Counted from the first letter of the stretch, positions 45,629 through 55,721 are shown. The stretch: 64,000 bases of DNA from Lewinellaceae bacterium (GCA_016710765.1 JADJUJ010000021.1:19782-83781); one strand, 5' to 3'. The notes: generated by a model not told the origin, from the sequence alone. Program-made: numbers and translations.

Positions 45629-45838
45629 GCTCAAAAATAAAATACCCTGGCCAAAGAAGTGGTGATTTGGGGTAAAAAAAGTAAAAACTGGTCTTTGAAA
45701 GCCGAAATTGGAAACTTTCGCCGAAAAAGCCCAATTTTGCAGCGTCGATAAAACAATTTTGTCGTTCAAACGTATTGAAGATGATTGGGCCTACCGCCTG
45801 GCGGCGCCCGGATGCTTACAACCTGAGCCGAACCGAAC

Positions 45839-47875
45839 ATGCAGTTTCTTTTCCCCGCATTCCTGATTTCACTGGCAGTACTTGCCATACCTATTCTGAT
45901 CCACCTGTTTTATTTCAGGCGGTTTAAAAAAGTATACTTTACGAATGTAAGTTTTCTGAAAGAGGTTAAGGAAGAAACCAACAGCCGCCGAAAATTGCGC
46001 AACCTGCTGGTGCTGCTCATGCGCTGCCTGGCCATCGCTTTTTTGGTCCTGGCATTTGCCCAGCCCTTTATCCCCCGCTCCGGAGAGGTCAAACAAGGTG
46101 ATAAATCCGTCAGTGTTTTCATCGACAACTCCTTCAGCATGGCGGCGCTGGCCAAAGATGCCCCGCTGCTGGAACTCTCCAAGCAACGTGCGCGCGACAT
46201 TGTGCGGGCCTATCGCGCGTCCGACCGTTTTCAGATTCTCACCAACGATTTTGAAGGCCGCGACCAACGACTGATCAGCCAGGAAGATGCCTTGAACCGC
46301 ATTGAAGAAGTGGGCAGCAGCCCGGCATCCCGCGATATTTCTAAAGTTCTCACCCGGCAACAACAGTGCCTGAACACCGGCAAAACCGACAACAAAGTAG
46401 CGTACGTGATCAGCGACTTCCAGGCCAGTGTCGCCGATTTACAAAATTATAAGGATACACTGGTAGACGTACAACTGGTTCCCATGCGGGCGGTGCAGGA
46501 AAACAACCTGTCCATCGACAGCGCCTGGTTTGAAAGTCCGGTCCAGATCCTCAACACACCCGCCAACCTTATCGTACAAGTCAGCAATCGCAGCGATGAA
46601 GCGGCTGAAGATATCCGGCTGAGTTATCTTCACGATGGCCAAACCAAACCCGTCGGCGCCCTGCGCATTCCTGCCAGAGCATCCCGACTGGACACGGTTA
46701 GTTTCACCGTTTTGCACCCCGGTTGGCACGAAGCAAAATTATCCATTGCCGATTACCCGGTGCAGTTTGATGACGATTATTACCTGGCCTTTCACGTTGC
46801 TGAGCGCATCAATGTGCTTTGTGTAAACGGCGGTCAGCCCAACCGATACATGAACAGTGCATTTGCCGGTGCGCGGTATTTTCAACTCGACCAGGCAGAT
46901 GCCCGTGCCCTGGATTATGCCCGTTTTGGCAATTACCAGCTGATTATCCTCAACGAACTTGCTTCTGTTTCCAGTGGTTTGGCCCAGGAACTCCGCAGTT
47001 TTGCTGAAAATGGGGGCAATGTGCTCGTCTTTCCGGCACAAAACGCCGATTTGGGTTCCTACGATGCTTTTTTACAAGGCTTTAATGCTGGCAACCTCGG
47101 GGCTTTTGAGGCTACGCCAAGGCAGGGCAGTCAGCTCAACACGGAAGAGTTTGTTTTCCGCGATGTATACATCAACAAAAGCGCTAATCTACGTTTGCCC
47201 TCCTCTCAGGGCAATTTCAAACTAACCCCTAACCGTGGAGAACCGATTCTCTCCTATCGCGACGGCAGCAGCATGCTCGCAAAGTTCGCCCAGGGTGAGG
47301 GCGCCCTGTATTGCTTTGCCACGCCACTGGATGAAAAATGGAGCGACCTGATTCGCAACGGCGAAATATTTGTCCCCATGCTCTTTAAGATGGCTATTGC
47401 GGGAGCCAAAGAGCCGAAAATTGCCTACACCATTGGCAAAGATGAAGTGTTAGAGGCCAAACACCAGATTAACGCCCGCGGTGAAACCTTGTACAAACTC
47501 AAGATAAGCCAAGATGCCAGCAATGCCGAATTCATTCCGGAACAACGGATCCTGGGAAGCAAGGTGTTGCTGACGCCCGGCAAACAGGTGGAGAAAGCGG
47601 GCTGGTACCAGCTCGGCCTTCGCCCGGATTCAACCCTCGCTGAATTTGCCTTTAACTACGATCGCAAAGAAAGCGACCTGCGCTATGCCGACGATGAGAA
47701 CCTGAAAAGCATGCTGCAACCCAACATGCACCTGCTTTCTGAAAATGCCGAAGCCAACTTTTCCCAGGTAGTAGACGAGCAAAACCAGGGAATTGTGCTG
47801 TGGCGCTGGTGTGTAGTTTTTGCATTGCTCTTCCTGGCTCTCGAAGGCTTGTTTTTAAGGCTTTGGAAGGTTTAA
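45839..47875 (+). CDS. BatA/VWA-domain membrane protein
   Basis: A 678-residue membrane protein of the BatA group. The N-terminal BatA segment (about residues 1-80) has two transmembrane helices and the F(Y/F)RRFKKVYFTNV linker. A von Willebrand A domain follows (about 90-210) with a MIDAS DNSFS motif. The rest is extracytoplasmic beta-rich sequence closed by a transmembrane helix (about 652-672). It is the type often found beside MoxR ATPases, and a MoxR-like gene lies 3 kb downstream. Function may be in aerotolerance or periplasmic assembly; not proven here. Confidence 0.87.
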   Translation: MQFLFPAFLISLAVLAIPILIHLFYFRRFKKVYFTNVSFLKEVKEETNSRRKLRNLLVLLMRCLAIAFLVLAFAQPFIPRSGEVKQGDKSVSVFIDNSFSMAALAKDAPLLELSKQRARDIVRAYRASDRFQILTNDFEGRDQRLISQEDALNRIEEVGSSPASRDISKVLTRQQQCLNTGKTDNKVAYVISDFQASVADLQNYKDTLVDVQLVPMRAVQENNLSIDSAWFESPVQILNTPANLIVQVSNRSDEAAEDIRLSYLHDGQTKPVGALRIPARASRLDTVSFTVLHPGWHEAKLSIADYPVQFDDDYYLAFHVAERINVLCVNGGQPNRYMNSAFAGARYFQLDQADARALDYARFGNYQLIILNELASVSSGLAQELRSFAENGGNVLVFPAQNADLGSYDAFLQGFNAGNLGAFEATPRQGSQLNTEEFVFRDVYINKSANLRLPSSQGNFKLTPNRGEPILSYRDGSSMLAKFAQGEGALYCFATPLDEKWSDLIRNGEIFVPMLFKMAIAGAKEPKIAYTIGKDEVLEAKHQINARGETLYKLKISQDASNAEFIPEQRILGSKVLLTPGKQVEKAGWYQLGLRPDSTLAEFAFNYDRKESDLRYADDENLKSMLQPNMHLLSENAEANFSQVVDEQNQGIVLWRWCVVFALLFLALEGLFLRLWKV

Positions 47876-47880
47876 ATTGG

Positions 47881-48010
47881 TTCCATTGATTCATTGTTGC
47901 CTTGTAACATTGTTGCACTGATTCATTGTGCATTGCCCAATTAAACACATTGGCTCCATTGGCCTCATTAAAGCATTGGCCCCATTATTCACATTGGTCT
48001 CATTAACCTA
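47881..48010. repeat. Degenerate CATTGG/CATTA repeat region
   Basis: About 130 bp built from recurring CATTGGYYCCATT- and CATTAA-like words (CATTGGCTCCATTGGCCTCATTAA and similar), irregular in spacing and non-coding. It occupies the gap between the BatA-type gene and the promoter of the arginine deiminase gene. Whether it is an expanded microsatellite or a cluster of protein-binding sites is unclear. Confidence 0.65.
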
Positions 48011-48018
48011 ATTTATCC

Positions 48019-48026
48019 TACCTTTG
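48019..48026 (+). promoter_or_regulatory. -7 box of the arginine deiminase gene (TACCTTTG)
   Basis: Consensus TAnnTTTG 38 bp before the ATG at 48065, just after the degenerate CATTGG repeat. Confidence 0.55.
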
Positions 48027-48064
48027 CGGCGCCCAATCCAAATCATTTCCAAAAAAAACAATTC

Positions 48065-49336
48065 ATGGACGCCAACAGTCGTATTTACGTAGATTCTGAA
48101 ATCGGGAAACTCAAAAAAGTTATTGTGCATCGCCCCGACGAGGGAATCGCAAGGATTACCCCAAAGCGGGCCGGAGAACTGCTGTTTGACGATATTGTGC
48201 ACCTGCCCAACATGCAGGACGAGCACGACATTTTCATCAAAGTGCTGAAGTCGTTCATGGGCGACAGCAACGTGCTCGAAATTCGCGACCTGCTGGCCGA
48301 AAGTACCCGCGATGAAGAAAGCAAATACGAAGTCATCAATAAAATCACCGATTTCGAGGAATTGCCTTACTCCTTTATCCCGAGGCTCGCTGGCTTGTCG
48401 CCGGAACAACTTGCGGATACCCTGATTACGGGCTACCTGGAGCCAGAGGATCGCATTTTATTCGACCCGATCCCCAACCTGCTGTTTACCCGCGACATTG
48501 CCGTTACGGTAAAGGAGCATGTACTCATTACGAAGGCGGCCAAGACTGCCCGATTCCGCGAAAACTTCCTTACGCGGCTTATTTTCAGCAGTCACCCGGT
48601 TTTCCGCCGGCTCAAGGCCGATGGAAAAACGATCAACCTCAACCGCGTCGACAAGTTTCCACCATCAAAAAAGGGGGAGACCATCAGTATTGAAGGCGGT
48701 GATGTGATGATGCTGAACGCCGACACGCTGTTGGTAGGCTGCTCGGAACGCACCAACGATTACGCTTTCCAAATGATCAAAAATTTCCTGTTTGATCGCG
48801 GTATTGTTAAAAACATGGTGCAGGTGAATATTCCGGCGGAACGCAGTTACATGCACATCGACACGGTATTTACCCAAATCAATAAAAACCACTTTGTAGG
48901 CTACAAACCCATCGTACAGGACGGGCTCGGCTCCTTTGTTGATGTGCACCGTTCAAACGGCGAAGAAATAGAATACCCCAGCCTTAAAGACTTTCTGCTG
49001 GCCGAAATCAACCCCAAAATGGAGTTCATTTGGGCAGGATTGGGCGAAAGCCCCTATCAGGAGCGAGAGCAATGGACCGATGGTTGCAACCTGGTGGCCG
49101 TCAAGCCCGGTGTTGCCATCACGTACGACCGAAACCCCGTTACCGAGCGTGCTTTCCGCGAGTTTGGCTACAAGGTGGTGCGTGCCGAAAAACTGCTCCG
49201 CGAATTCGAAAGTGGAAAAACCAGTCCAGACAACATTGAAAACACCATCATTACCATACCCTCTAACGAACTCTCCCGCGCGCGCGGCGGCAGCCACTGC
49301 ATGACCTGCCCGATTGAACGCGAACCAGTGGAGTAA
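48065..49336 (+). CDS. Arginine deiminase
   Basis: A 423-residue member of the guanidino-group modifying enzymes, converting arginine to citrulline and ammonia. Conserved parts: FTRDIAV, SIEGGDVMML, MHIDTVF (catalytic His and Asp) and the catalytic Cys in RGGSHCMTCP at the C-terminus. No arcB or arcC is nearby, so a full ATP-forming pathway is not encoded here. The type is frequent in Bacteroidota. It is followed by a small thioesterase gene 73 bp downstream. Confidence 0.92.
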   Translation: MDANSRIYVDSEIGKLKKVIVHRPDEGIARITPKRAGELLFDDIVHLPNMQDEHDIFIKVLKSFMGDSNVLEIRDLLAESTRDEESKYEVINKITDFEELPYSFIPRLAGLSPEQLADTLITGYLEPEDRILFDPIPNLLFTRDIAVTVKEHVLITKAAKTARFRENFLTRLIFSSHPVFRRLKADGKTINLNRVDKFPPSKKGETISIEGGDVMMLNADTLLVGCSERTNDYAFQMIKNFLFDRGIVKNMVQVNIPAERSYMHIDTVFTQINKNHFVGYKPIVQDGLGSFVDVHRSNGEEIEYPSLKDFLLAEINPKMEFIWAGLGESPYQEREQWTDGCNLVAVKPGVAITYDRNPVTERAFREFGYKVVRAEKLLREFESGKTSPDNIENTIITIPSNELSRARGGSHCMTCPIEREPVE

Positions 49337-49409
49337 GGTTGGACATTGGGGATTGGCCGAAGGTTGCGACGGCCAATGACCCAAAAAAAATCAACAAAAC
49401 AACTGTAGC

Positions 49410-49823
49410 ATGTATTCCTTCGATACCCAACTTCGCGTCCGATACGGCGAAACCGACCAAATGGGCTATCTGTACTACGGCCGGTATGCGGAGTATTTTG
49501 AAGTTGGCCGGGTAGAAACCATCCGCTCGCTCGGAATGAGTTACAAGGAACTGGAGGACGTGCATGGCATCTGGTTACCGGTTGTCAACATGGAAATGCG
49601 CTTTATTCGGCCGGCCCACTACGACGATCTGCTGACCATCCACACCGAAATACGGGAATGCCCAAATGAATACATTACCTTTCACAGCGAAATTTTTAAC
49701 GAGAAAAAGAAGATGCTTAACGCTGGCCGCATCAAACTATGTTTTTTTGATGCCACTTTAAAAAAAGTGGTGCCGGCGCCGTATCAATTGCTGGAAGCAC
49801 TGCAGCCCTTTTTTCCGGGATAG
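49410..49823 (+). CDS. YbgC-like acyl-CoA thioesterase
   Basis: A 137-residue hotdog-fold thioesterase. The family signature VRYGETDQMGYLYYGRYAEYFEVGR lies at about residues 9-35; its Asp is the catalytic residue (Tol-Pal-type YbgC). Such enzymes hydrolyse acyl-CoA or acyl-ACP. It is 29 bp upstream of the YihY gene, with a common direction, so probably cotranscribed. Confidence 0.92.
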   Translation: MYSFDTQLRVRYGETDQMGYLYYGRYAEYFEVGRVETIRSLGMSYKELEDVHGIWLPVVNMEMRFIRPAHYDDLLTIHTEIRECPNEYITFHSEIFNEKKKMLNAGRIKLCFFDATLKKVVPAPYQLLEALQPFFPG

Positions 49824-49852
49824 GCTTCTGAAATAACAATATTATCACAACG

Positions 49853-50860
49853 GTGGATATTAAACGTAACATCAATAATACCATCAGGTACTTTACCGAG
49901 CACCGGCTTTGGCTGGCGCTGCTGGAATGGTCGCAGACACACTCCTTACCCGGGCTTAAGAAAATTCCGCTGTACAAAATCATTCGTTTTATTCTCAACG
50001 AGATCAAAAACGACACCCTGACTACCCGGGCCAACAGTATGGCCTTTAGTTTCTTTTTGTCGCTCTTTCCAGCCGTCATTGTGCTTTTTACCTTGCTGGC
50101 CTATACGCCACTGTACAGCAACTTTGCAGAATTACTGCGACAGTCCATCGATGAAATTATGCCCGGCAGTGCGGGTAAAATGTTGTTTAGCACCATAGAA
50201 AACATCCTGGCCATTCCCAGGAGCGGGTTACTTTCCTTTGGTTTTGTGCTGGCCATATGGTTTGCCTCTAATGGCATGCTGACGATGATGAAGGGCCTTG
50301 AAAAAGCATACGAAGAGGCATTCAGGAGCCGCAGTGCCATTGAAAAAAGACTCATTGCCATTCAACTTACTTTTCTGCTGGCGCTGATATTGATTGCTTC
50401 AGTAGTACTGGTAATTTTGGGAAATACCATCCTGAGTTTTGTTTTTCAGTACATCAAAGCCGACTTCATTACCCGCTGGACCGTACTCGGTTTCCGCTGG
50501 ATTGTCACTTTTGTCCTGTTTTATTCCGGTATTTCCACCATTTACCGGTATGGTTCCTCCACCAAAAGAAAAATACCTTTTATTTCACCAGGCGCCACCC
50601 TGGGCACTATTTTGTCTATCCTTACCTCCTGGGGTTTTTCCTTCTACGTCGACAACTTCGGAACCTACAACAAACTATACGGCTCCATCGGCACCCTTAT
50701 TGTGCTTATGATTTGGTTGCAACTCAACTGCGTGATTATCCTGATTGGTTTTGAACTCAATGCTGGCATTGCGGTATTGCGGGAACGGCAGCGCATCAAA
50801 CGGGAAAAAATGCTCCAGCCAGACGAAGAAAGCCGGACACAGCGAAAGGGCGCCCGGTAA
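49853..50860 (+). CDS. YihY/BrkB family membrane protein
   Basis: A 335-residue polytopic membrane protein of the YihY/virulence factor BrkB family, about six transmembrane helices between residues 60 and 315. The conserved RANSMAFSFFLSLFPAV entry helix and the later GSSTKRKIPFISPGATLGTILS loop identify it. Function is not settled; BrkB was not confirmed as RNase BN. The start is GTG at 49853, as the ORF has no ATG near it. A basic, Arg/Lys-rich tail ends the protein. Confidence 0.9.
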   Translation: MDIKRNINNTIRYFTEHRLWLALLEWSQTHSLPGLKKIPLYKIIRFILNEIKNDTLTTRANSMAFSFFLSLFPAVIVLFTLLAYTPLYSNFAELLRQSIDEIMPGSAGKMLFSTIENILAIPRSGLLSFGFVLAIWFASNGMLTMMKGLEKAYEEAFRSRSAIEKRLIAIQLTFLLALILIASVVLVILGNTILSFVFQYIKADFITRWTVLGFRWIVTFVLFYSGISTIYRYGSSTKRKIPFISPGATLGTILSILTSWGFSFYVDNFGTYNKLYGSIGTLIVLMIWLQLNCVIILIGFELNAGIAVLRERQRIKREKMLQPDEESRTQRKGAR

Positions 50861-50929
50861 ACCAATTTTTCTCCCCTTCCTGCCGGTCATTCTGGAAACA
50901 ATTAACCCGCTTTTGCTGTTGTTGTGCGC

Positions 50930-52420
50930 ATGAAAGATATCCTACAAATCCATACGCTTGGCGGCCTGAAGGCATCGGGTTACCGCCCCCGCAGCGTGAA
51001 AGACGAGCTGCGTGAAAACCTCATCAAAAAACTACAAAACAAAGAGCAGGTTTTCCCCGGCATCTTTGGGTTTGATGATACCGTACTTCCGGATATCGAA
51101 AGAGCAGTGCTCAGCCGGCACAACATCCTGTTGCTCGGATTGCGTGGGCAGGCCAAAACCCGCATTGCCCGTTTGCTGATCAACCTGCTGGATGAATATA
51201 CCCCCGTTGTGGCCGGTTCTGAGTTAAATGACGACCCGATGGCGCCCATCAGTCGGTTTGCACTTGAATTGATCGAAGAAAAAGGCGATGACACCCCAAT
51301 CACCTGGATGCATCGCCAGGACCGCTATGTGGAAAAACTGGCGACACCGGATGTGAGCATTGCCGACCTGGTGGGTGATGTTGATCCCATCAAAGCCGCC
51401 AACCTCCGCCTGCCCTATTCCGATGAACGGGTAATTCACTTTGGCCTCATTCCACGCTCCCATCGCTGTCTGTTTGTGCTCAACGAACTTCCCGACTTGC
51501 AGGCGCGCATACAGGTATCTCTGTTCAATGTGCTTCAGGAAGGGGATATGCAAATTCGCGGCTTTAAGCTCCGTCTCCCGCTTGATGTTGAATTTGTGTT
51601 TACCGCCAACCCCGAAGATTACACCAACCGCGGCAGCATCATTACGCCACTGAAAGACCGTATCGAAAGCCAGATCACTACCCACTACCCTGCTACCATC
51701 GATGTAGGCCGGAAAATTACCGCGCAGGAAGCACGCATTCTGGACTCCCAGCGGGAAAGCATCTTCATCCCGGAAGTCCTGAAAGACCTGATCGAAGAAA
51801 TCGCCTTTGCCGCCCGCGAAAGCGAGTTTGTTGACAAAAAAAGTGGCGTCAGTGCGCGAATGACGATCAGTGCTTACGAAAATTTGTACGCTGCAGCCGA
51901 ACGCCGCATGCTGCTCAATGGCGAAAGCAAAACCACTGCCCGACTTACCGACTTCTGGGGTGTCATTCCTGCCCTGACCGGAAAAGTAGAAATGGTGTAC
52001 GAAGGTGAGCAAGAAGGGCCTCAAATAGTGGCACTTACCATCATCGGAACAGCCGTTAAAAAAATATTCCTGCAATTTTTTCCCAACCCTGGGAAACTAC
52101 GCAAAGGGCAGGAGCGCGACCCATACGGGGTCGTAAAAGCCTGGTTTGCGGCTGGCAACAAGGTGGACCTGCTGCACGAACTCGATCACAAAGCATACGT
52201 TGCCGCGCTTGAATCTGTGGCGGGCCTGAAAAAACTAACTGAAAGCGCCAACATAGAGGCCGGCCAGTTACCGGTATTCATGGAACTGGTGCTGAATGGC
52301 CTTTCTGAATACGAGGTTTTGAACAAGGAAATCATCCAGAACAAATGGGTTTTCCGCGATTTCCTGGCGGATGAGATGGGCTCGGATGAGGATGGAGATA
52401 TGCGGGATTTGTTTAATTGA
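50930..52420 (+). CDS. MoxR-like/magnesium chelatase-type AAA+ ATPase
   Basis: A 496-residue AAA+ ATPase of the MoxR/ChlI group. Walker A is GLRGQAKT (about residue 66), Walker B reads CLFVLNEL with Asn in place of the usual Asp before Glu, and sensor-type motif FVFTANPEDYTNRG follows. Such ATPases work with VWA-domain partners to assemble or activate protein complexes. No VWA gene is adjacent; the 161-bp repeat lies 50 bp downstream instead. The ATG at 50930 was taken rather than a GTG two codons upstream. Confidence 0.87.
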   Translation: MKDILQIHTLGGLKASGYRPRSVKDELRENLIKKLQNKEQVFPGIFGFDDTVLPDIERAVLSRHNILLLGLRGQAKTRIARLLINLLDEYTPVVAGSELNDDPMAPISRFALELIEEKGDDTPITWMHRQDRYVEKLATPDVSIADLVGDVDPIKAANLRLPYSDERVIHFGLIPRSHRCLFVLNELPDLQARIQVSLFNVLQEGDMQIRGFKLRLPLDVEFVFTANPEDYTNRGSIITPLKDRIESQITTHYPATIDVGRKITAQEARILDSQRESIFIPEVLKDLIEEIAFAARESEFVDKKSGVSARMTISAYENLYAAAERRMLLNGESKTTARLTDFWGVIPALTGKVEMVYEGEQEGPQIVALTIIGTAVKKIFLQFFPNPGKLRKGQERDPYGVVKAWFAAGNKVDLLHELDHKAYVAALESVAGLKKLTESANIEAGQLPVFMELVLNGLSEYEVLNKEIIQNKWVFRDFLADEMGSDEDGDMRDLFN

Positions 52421-52470
52421 TGGAGGCAGTTCGCCTGCACAGCGATTTTACACGACTGGCTCAACGCAAC

Positions 52471-52631
52471 TATACTCGAAGTAAAGTGGTTTGCGAAAAC
52501 AATCGCACAGTCATCAGTTCTGATGGCAAGACATAAAACGCAGACGATGCAGCGCATCGGCGCGTATTTATAACGCGGCCAGGAGGGCTGAGGACAAGTG
52601 AGCATTCGCAAACCACTTTATTTCGAGTATA
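52471..52631. repeat. 161-bp MITE-like inverted-repeat element, copy 2
   Basis: Inverse of the element at 251-411, about 96% identical, with the same TATACTCGAA terminal repeats of about 27 bp. It lies 50 bp after the MoxR-like ATPase gene, in the 567-bp gap before the M48 protease gene; no gene is otherwise seen in that gap apart from a -7 box at 52925-52932. Confidence 0.85.
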
Positions 52632-52924
52632 AAAGTTGCATAAAAGCGCCAAGAACTTGTTCGGGATATTGGAAAATCCTGAACCGTTTTCTTTGAGCTC
52701 TGCAGGATAATCATTTATATCTATTTCCATTGTTTTTATATTTGATTGCTGTAAGGTCGGCCATCTCAAGCACAACCAACATTAGCAGTATTGTAACTTC
52801 TGGTTAGAAGTTGGTTAGGTTCTTTTTTCCGAGCAAAAACCTCCTCCCTACGTGACCTCCCTACCCTTCCCACGTCTCCAAAGCAGCCTATTTGCCACAG
52901 GAAATGAAAATTCGATATTCTGCC

Positions 52925-52932
52925 TATATTTG
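52925..52932 (+). promoter_or_regulatory. -7 box of the M48 protease gene (TATATTTG)
   Basis: Consensus TAnnTTTG, 55 bp before the ATG at 52988. A TTTG at 52891-52894 is a possible -33 element but the spacing of 30 bp is too long. Confidence 0.5.
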
Positions 52933-52987
52933 ATGCTACAATCGTTCTTGCGCACAATACCCTTTGTTAAATCATAAACCAACTTTT

Positions 52988-53797
52988 ATGTACGGAGAAA
53001 ATCGCAGCAGCGGATTCCGCATTCCACCCAAACTACTCATCGGACTTGTGTTAGCAGCCTTCGCGCTGTTTAAGTATTATTCCAGCAGCATCCCAAATGA
53101 AATCACCGGTGAATCGCAGCACATCAATATGTCGCCGGAGCAGGAGATCGCCATGGGCATTCAAAGCGCCCCGCAAATGATCGCCGAAATGGGTGGTGAA
53201 ATCAAAAACACCCAGTACGATGCCCTCGTGAAAAAAGTAGGGCAGAAAATTGTGTCCATGAGCGATGCCGGAAAGACCGTGTACCGCGACCAGTTTGAGT
53301 TTCACCTCCTGGCCGACCAGCAAACCATCAATGCCTTTGCCATGCCGGGCGGACAGGTTTTCATCACCGCCGCCCTGTTCAGCCAGATGAAAAACGAAGA
53401 CCAGTTGGCCGGCGTGTTGGGCCACGAAATTGGTCACGTGGTAGCACGGCACAGTGCAGAAAAACTGGCACAAATGGAGTTGGCCCAGGGCCTTACCAGC
53501 GCCGTTAGCATGGCTACCTACGACCCCTCCAACCCTACCGGAGCGCAAATTGCGCAAAATGTAGCCAACATGCTTTCCCTGAAATATGGCCGCGATCAGG
53601 AACTCCAGTCCGACGACCTGGGCGTGCGCTTTATGCTGCAGTCGGGATACGATCCGGAACAGTTAATTGGCGTGATGGAAATCCTCAAACGCTCTGCCGG
53701 ACCCAACCGAACCCCTGAGTTCCAAAGCAGCCACCCCGATCCTGAAAACAGGATTGAGCACATTAAAGAATCCATTAGAAAATACAGCGGAAAATAG
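52988..53797 (+). CDS. M48 family metalloprotease
   Basis: A 269-residue membrane-anchored zinc protease. A transmembrane helix (about residues 15-32) precedes the M48 domain; the zinc-binding helix is GHEIGHVVARH (HExxH) and the third ligand lies in the following E(L/S)xAD-type region, ELQSDDLGVRFM. Related proteins (HtpX/LoiP/BepA-like) degrade misfolded envelope proteins. The ATG at 52988 was chosen over the ORF opening at 52964, which lacks an ATG. Confidence 0.9.
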   Translation: MYGENRSSGFRIPPKLLIGLVLAAFALFKYYSSSIPNEITGESQHINMSPEQEIAMGIQSAPQMIAEMGGEIKNTQYDALVKKVGQKIVSMSDAGKTVYRDQFEFHLLADQQTINAFAMPGGQVFITAALFSQMKNEDQLAGVLGHEIGHVVARHSAEKLAQMELAQGLTSAVSMATYDPSNPTGAQIAQNVANMLSLKYGRDQELQSDDLGVRFMLQSGYDPEQLIGVMEILKRSAGPNRTPEFQSSHPDPENRIEHIKESIRKYSGK

Positions 53798-53973
53798 ACC
53801 TGAGCCTGCCCAGACGATTCGGTCTGGGAATACTCAGCCTGCCTGCATTTTCGAGAACAATGAAAAAGCCTGTCCCGACACAATTGGGATAAATTTGGCT
53901 GGTCGGTGTGTCCAAAATAGCTATTTTCGAAGTGACCATCTAGACAGCTCAAGCCAAAGGCCAAAACCCAGAG

Positions 53974-55680
53974 TTAATTCTGGTCTTCCTTTTCAGCCTT
54001 ACCAAGGTCCTTTTTCAGCTTGTCGGCACGAAGACGCGTTGGTCGGTTGGCAATATCCCAGGCAACGTAAAAAGCCAGTTGCGCGCGTTTTGCCTGCATA
54101 TCAAAGTTGATTTTATCGGCAGTGTCCGACGGGCGGTGGTAATCTGCATGGGTGCCATTGAAAAAGAAAATGGCCGGGATGCCTTTTTCCGCAAAATTGT
54201 AATGGTCGGAACGCTCGTAGTAATGGTTGGGGTCCTTAGGGTCGTTGTAACGATAGTCGAGCTCCATTTTTGTGTACTTGCGGTTGTTGCGCTCGTTGAG
54301 TTCATGCAGCTCGGTGCTGAGCCGGTCGGAGCCAATTACATAAACGTAATCTCCTTTCCCTTCGTGCTCTTTATCAATGCGGCCAATCATGTCAATATTG
54401 ATGTCCACCACCGTGTTTTTCAAGGAGAAAACTGGGAAATCAGTATAAAATCGGGAGCCAAGCAATCCTTTCTCTTCGCCGCTGACCAGCATGCAAACCA
54501 CGCTGCGCTTCGGACCCACTCCCTTCTTTTTGGCCTCAGCAAATGCCCGGGCGATTTCAATCACCGCAGAAGTGCCGGAGGCATTGTCATCGGCGCCGAA
54601 ATAGATAACACCCTCGTTTTCACCCAAGTGATCGTAGTGTGCCGTAACGAAAACGTATTCTTTTTTCAGTTCCGGGTCAGAGCCTTCAATGAAGCCAATA
54701 ACGTTGGAACCCTCCATCAGTTGGGTCACCTTATGCAGGTGTACCTCCATATTGGTTTTCATTTTCATGGCCTTCACCTTTCCACCTTCATTGATGGATT
54801 TCATGGCCTCCGCTACCTTGCTGGCTTTTTTTCCAAAAATGGCATTGGCGGTTTCTTCCGTGACGAAGATGTTGTTGATCATGCCCGTCTCTAGCGCAGC
54901 ACTATCGGAACCCACTGTTTTCCAGCCGTAGGTAGAAATGATTTTCCGATTGATTTTCATGTCCTCCTGGAAACGCGGATCGACGATAATAGCCAAGACC
55001 GCGCCCTTCTGGGCCGCAAGTTCTACTTTTCGACGCCAGTCGACCGACCAGTTAGAACGCTTTACATTGCCCATAACACGTGATACTCCGGCTTCATCAA
55101 CGGGTTCACCAGCATAAAAAACGACCGTCTTACCTTTCACATCCACACCGGCATAGTCGTTGTACAGGTTGTCTTCAATGCCGTAGCCCACAAAAACGAA
55201 CTCTTTTACCTGAATGGCCGGGTTGTCCTTGTTGTAGGAGTGCATTACAAAGTAATCGCTGCGATTTTTGTACTCCTGGCCATCGATGGTCAGGCTTAAA
55301 TCCTCCCAACTGGTTTTTTGCAGGCTAATGGTTTGGAAGTACGTGCGGCGGTCACCTTCGGGTGGCAAGCCGGCATCTTTGAACTGGTCGGCGATGAAGT
55401 TGGCAGCAACTTTTTGCCCAACTTCACCGGTCTCGCGCCCCTGCATGGAAGGCGAGGCGAGCGAGTCGAGCAGCCATTTCAAATCAGCAGGGGTAATGGT
55501 TTGGGCAAAGGGAACAGGATCTGGAAGTTTATAGCCTGAATGAAAATATCCCAACGGCAGCTGCGCCGTCAGGGAATCTTTTTGAGCCTTCAGCACTGGG
55601 CTGGAAAGCAACAGACAAAATAAGACAGCGATAAAGCTGCGCCCCCACAGTGCGGGAGTCATCACAATGTTGTTCGACAT
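53974..55680 (-). CDS. Exported M28 family zinc peptidase
   Basis: A 568-residue secreted aminopeptidase-type protein: signal peptide about residues 8-32, a PA domain (about 125-320) inserted before and the M28 catalytic domain after. Zinc ligands are in TAHYDHLG, FGADDNASG, SGEEKGLLG, NIDMIGR and a late His in YERSDHYNF. The product likely releases amino acids from peptides. The start at 55678-55680 (MSNN) avoids the overlap with the rpiB gene that the longer ORF would give. It is 41 bp downstream of rpiB in the same direction. Confidence 0.9.
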   Translation of the reverse strand: MSNNIVMTPALWGRSFIAVLFCLLLSSPVLKAQKDSLTAQLPLGYFHSGYKLPDPVPFAQTITPADLKWLLDSLASPSMQGRETGEVGQKVAANFIADQFKDAGLPPEGDRRTYFQTISLQKTSWEDLSLTIDGQEYKNRSDYFVMHSYNKDNPAIQVKEFVFVGYGIEDNLYNDYAGVDVKGKTVVFYAGEPVDEAGVSRVMGNVKRSNWSVDWRRKVELAAQKGAVLAIIVDPRFQEDMKINRKIISTYGWKTVGSDSAALETGMINNIFVTEETANAIFGKKASKVAEAMKSINEGGKVKAMKMKTNMEVHLHKVTQLMEGSNVIGFIEGSDPELKKEYVFVTAHYDHLGENEGVIYFGADDNASGTSAVIEIARAFAEAKKKGVGPKRSVVCMLVSGEEKGLLGSRFYTDFPVFSLKNTVVDINIDMIGRIDKEHEGKGDYVYVIGSDRLSTELHELNERNNRKYTKMELDYRYNDPKDPNHYYERSDHYNFAEKGIPAIFFFNGTHADYHRPSDTADKINFDMQAKRAQLAFYVAWDIANRPTRLRADKLKKDLGKAEKEDQN

Positions 55681-55721
55681 TTTTAGAAAAATTTCGTGTG
55701 TAGGAGTATGATTTTCAAGGG

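Noticed and set aside
54079..54894. 271-codon plus-strand frame
   Set aside because: Antisense to the M28 peptidase gene, whose zinc ligands are all present.
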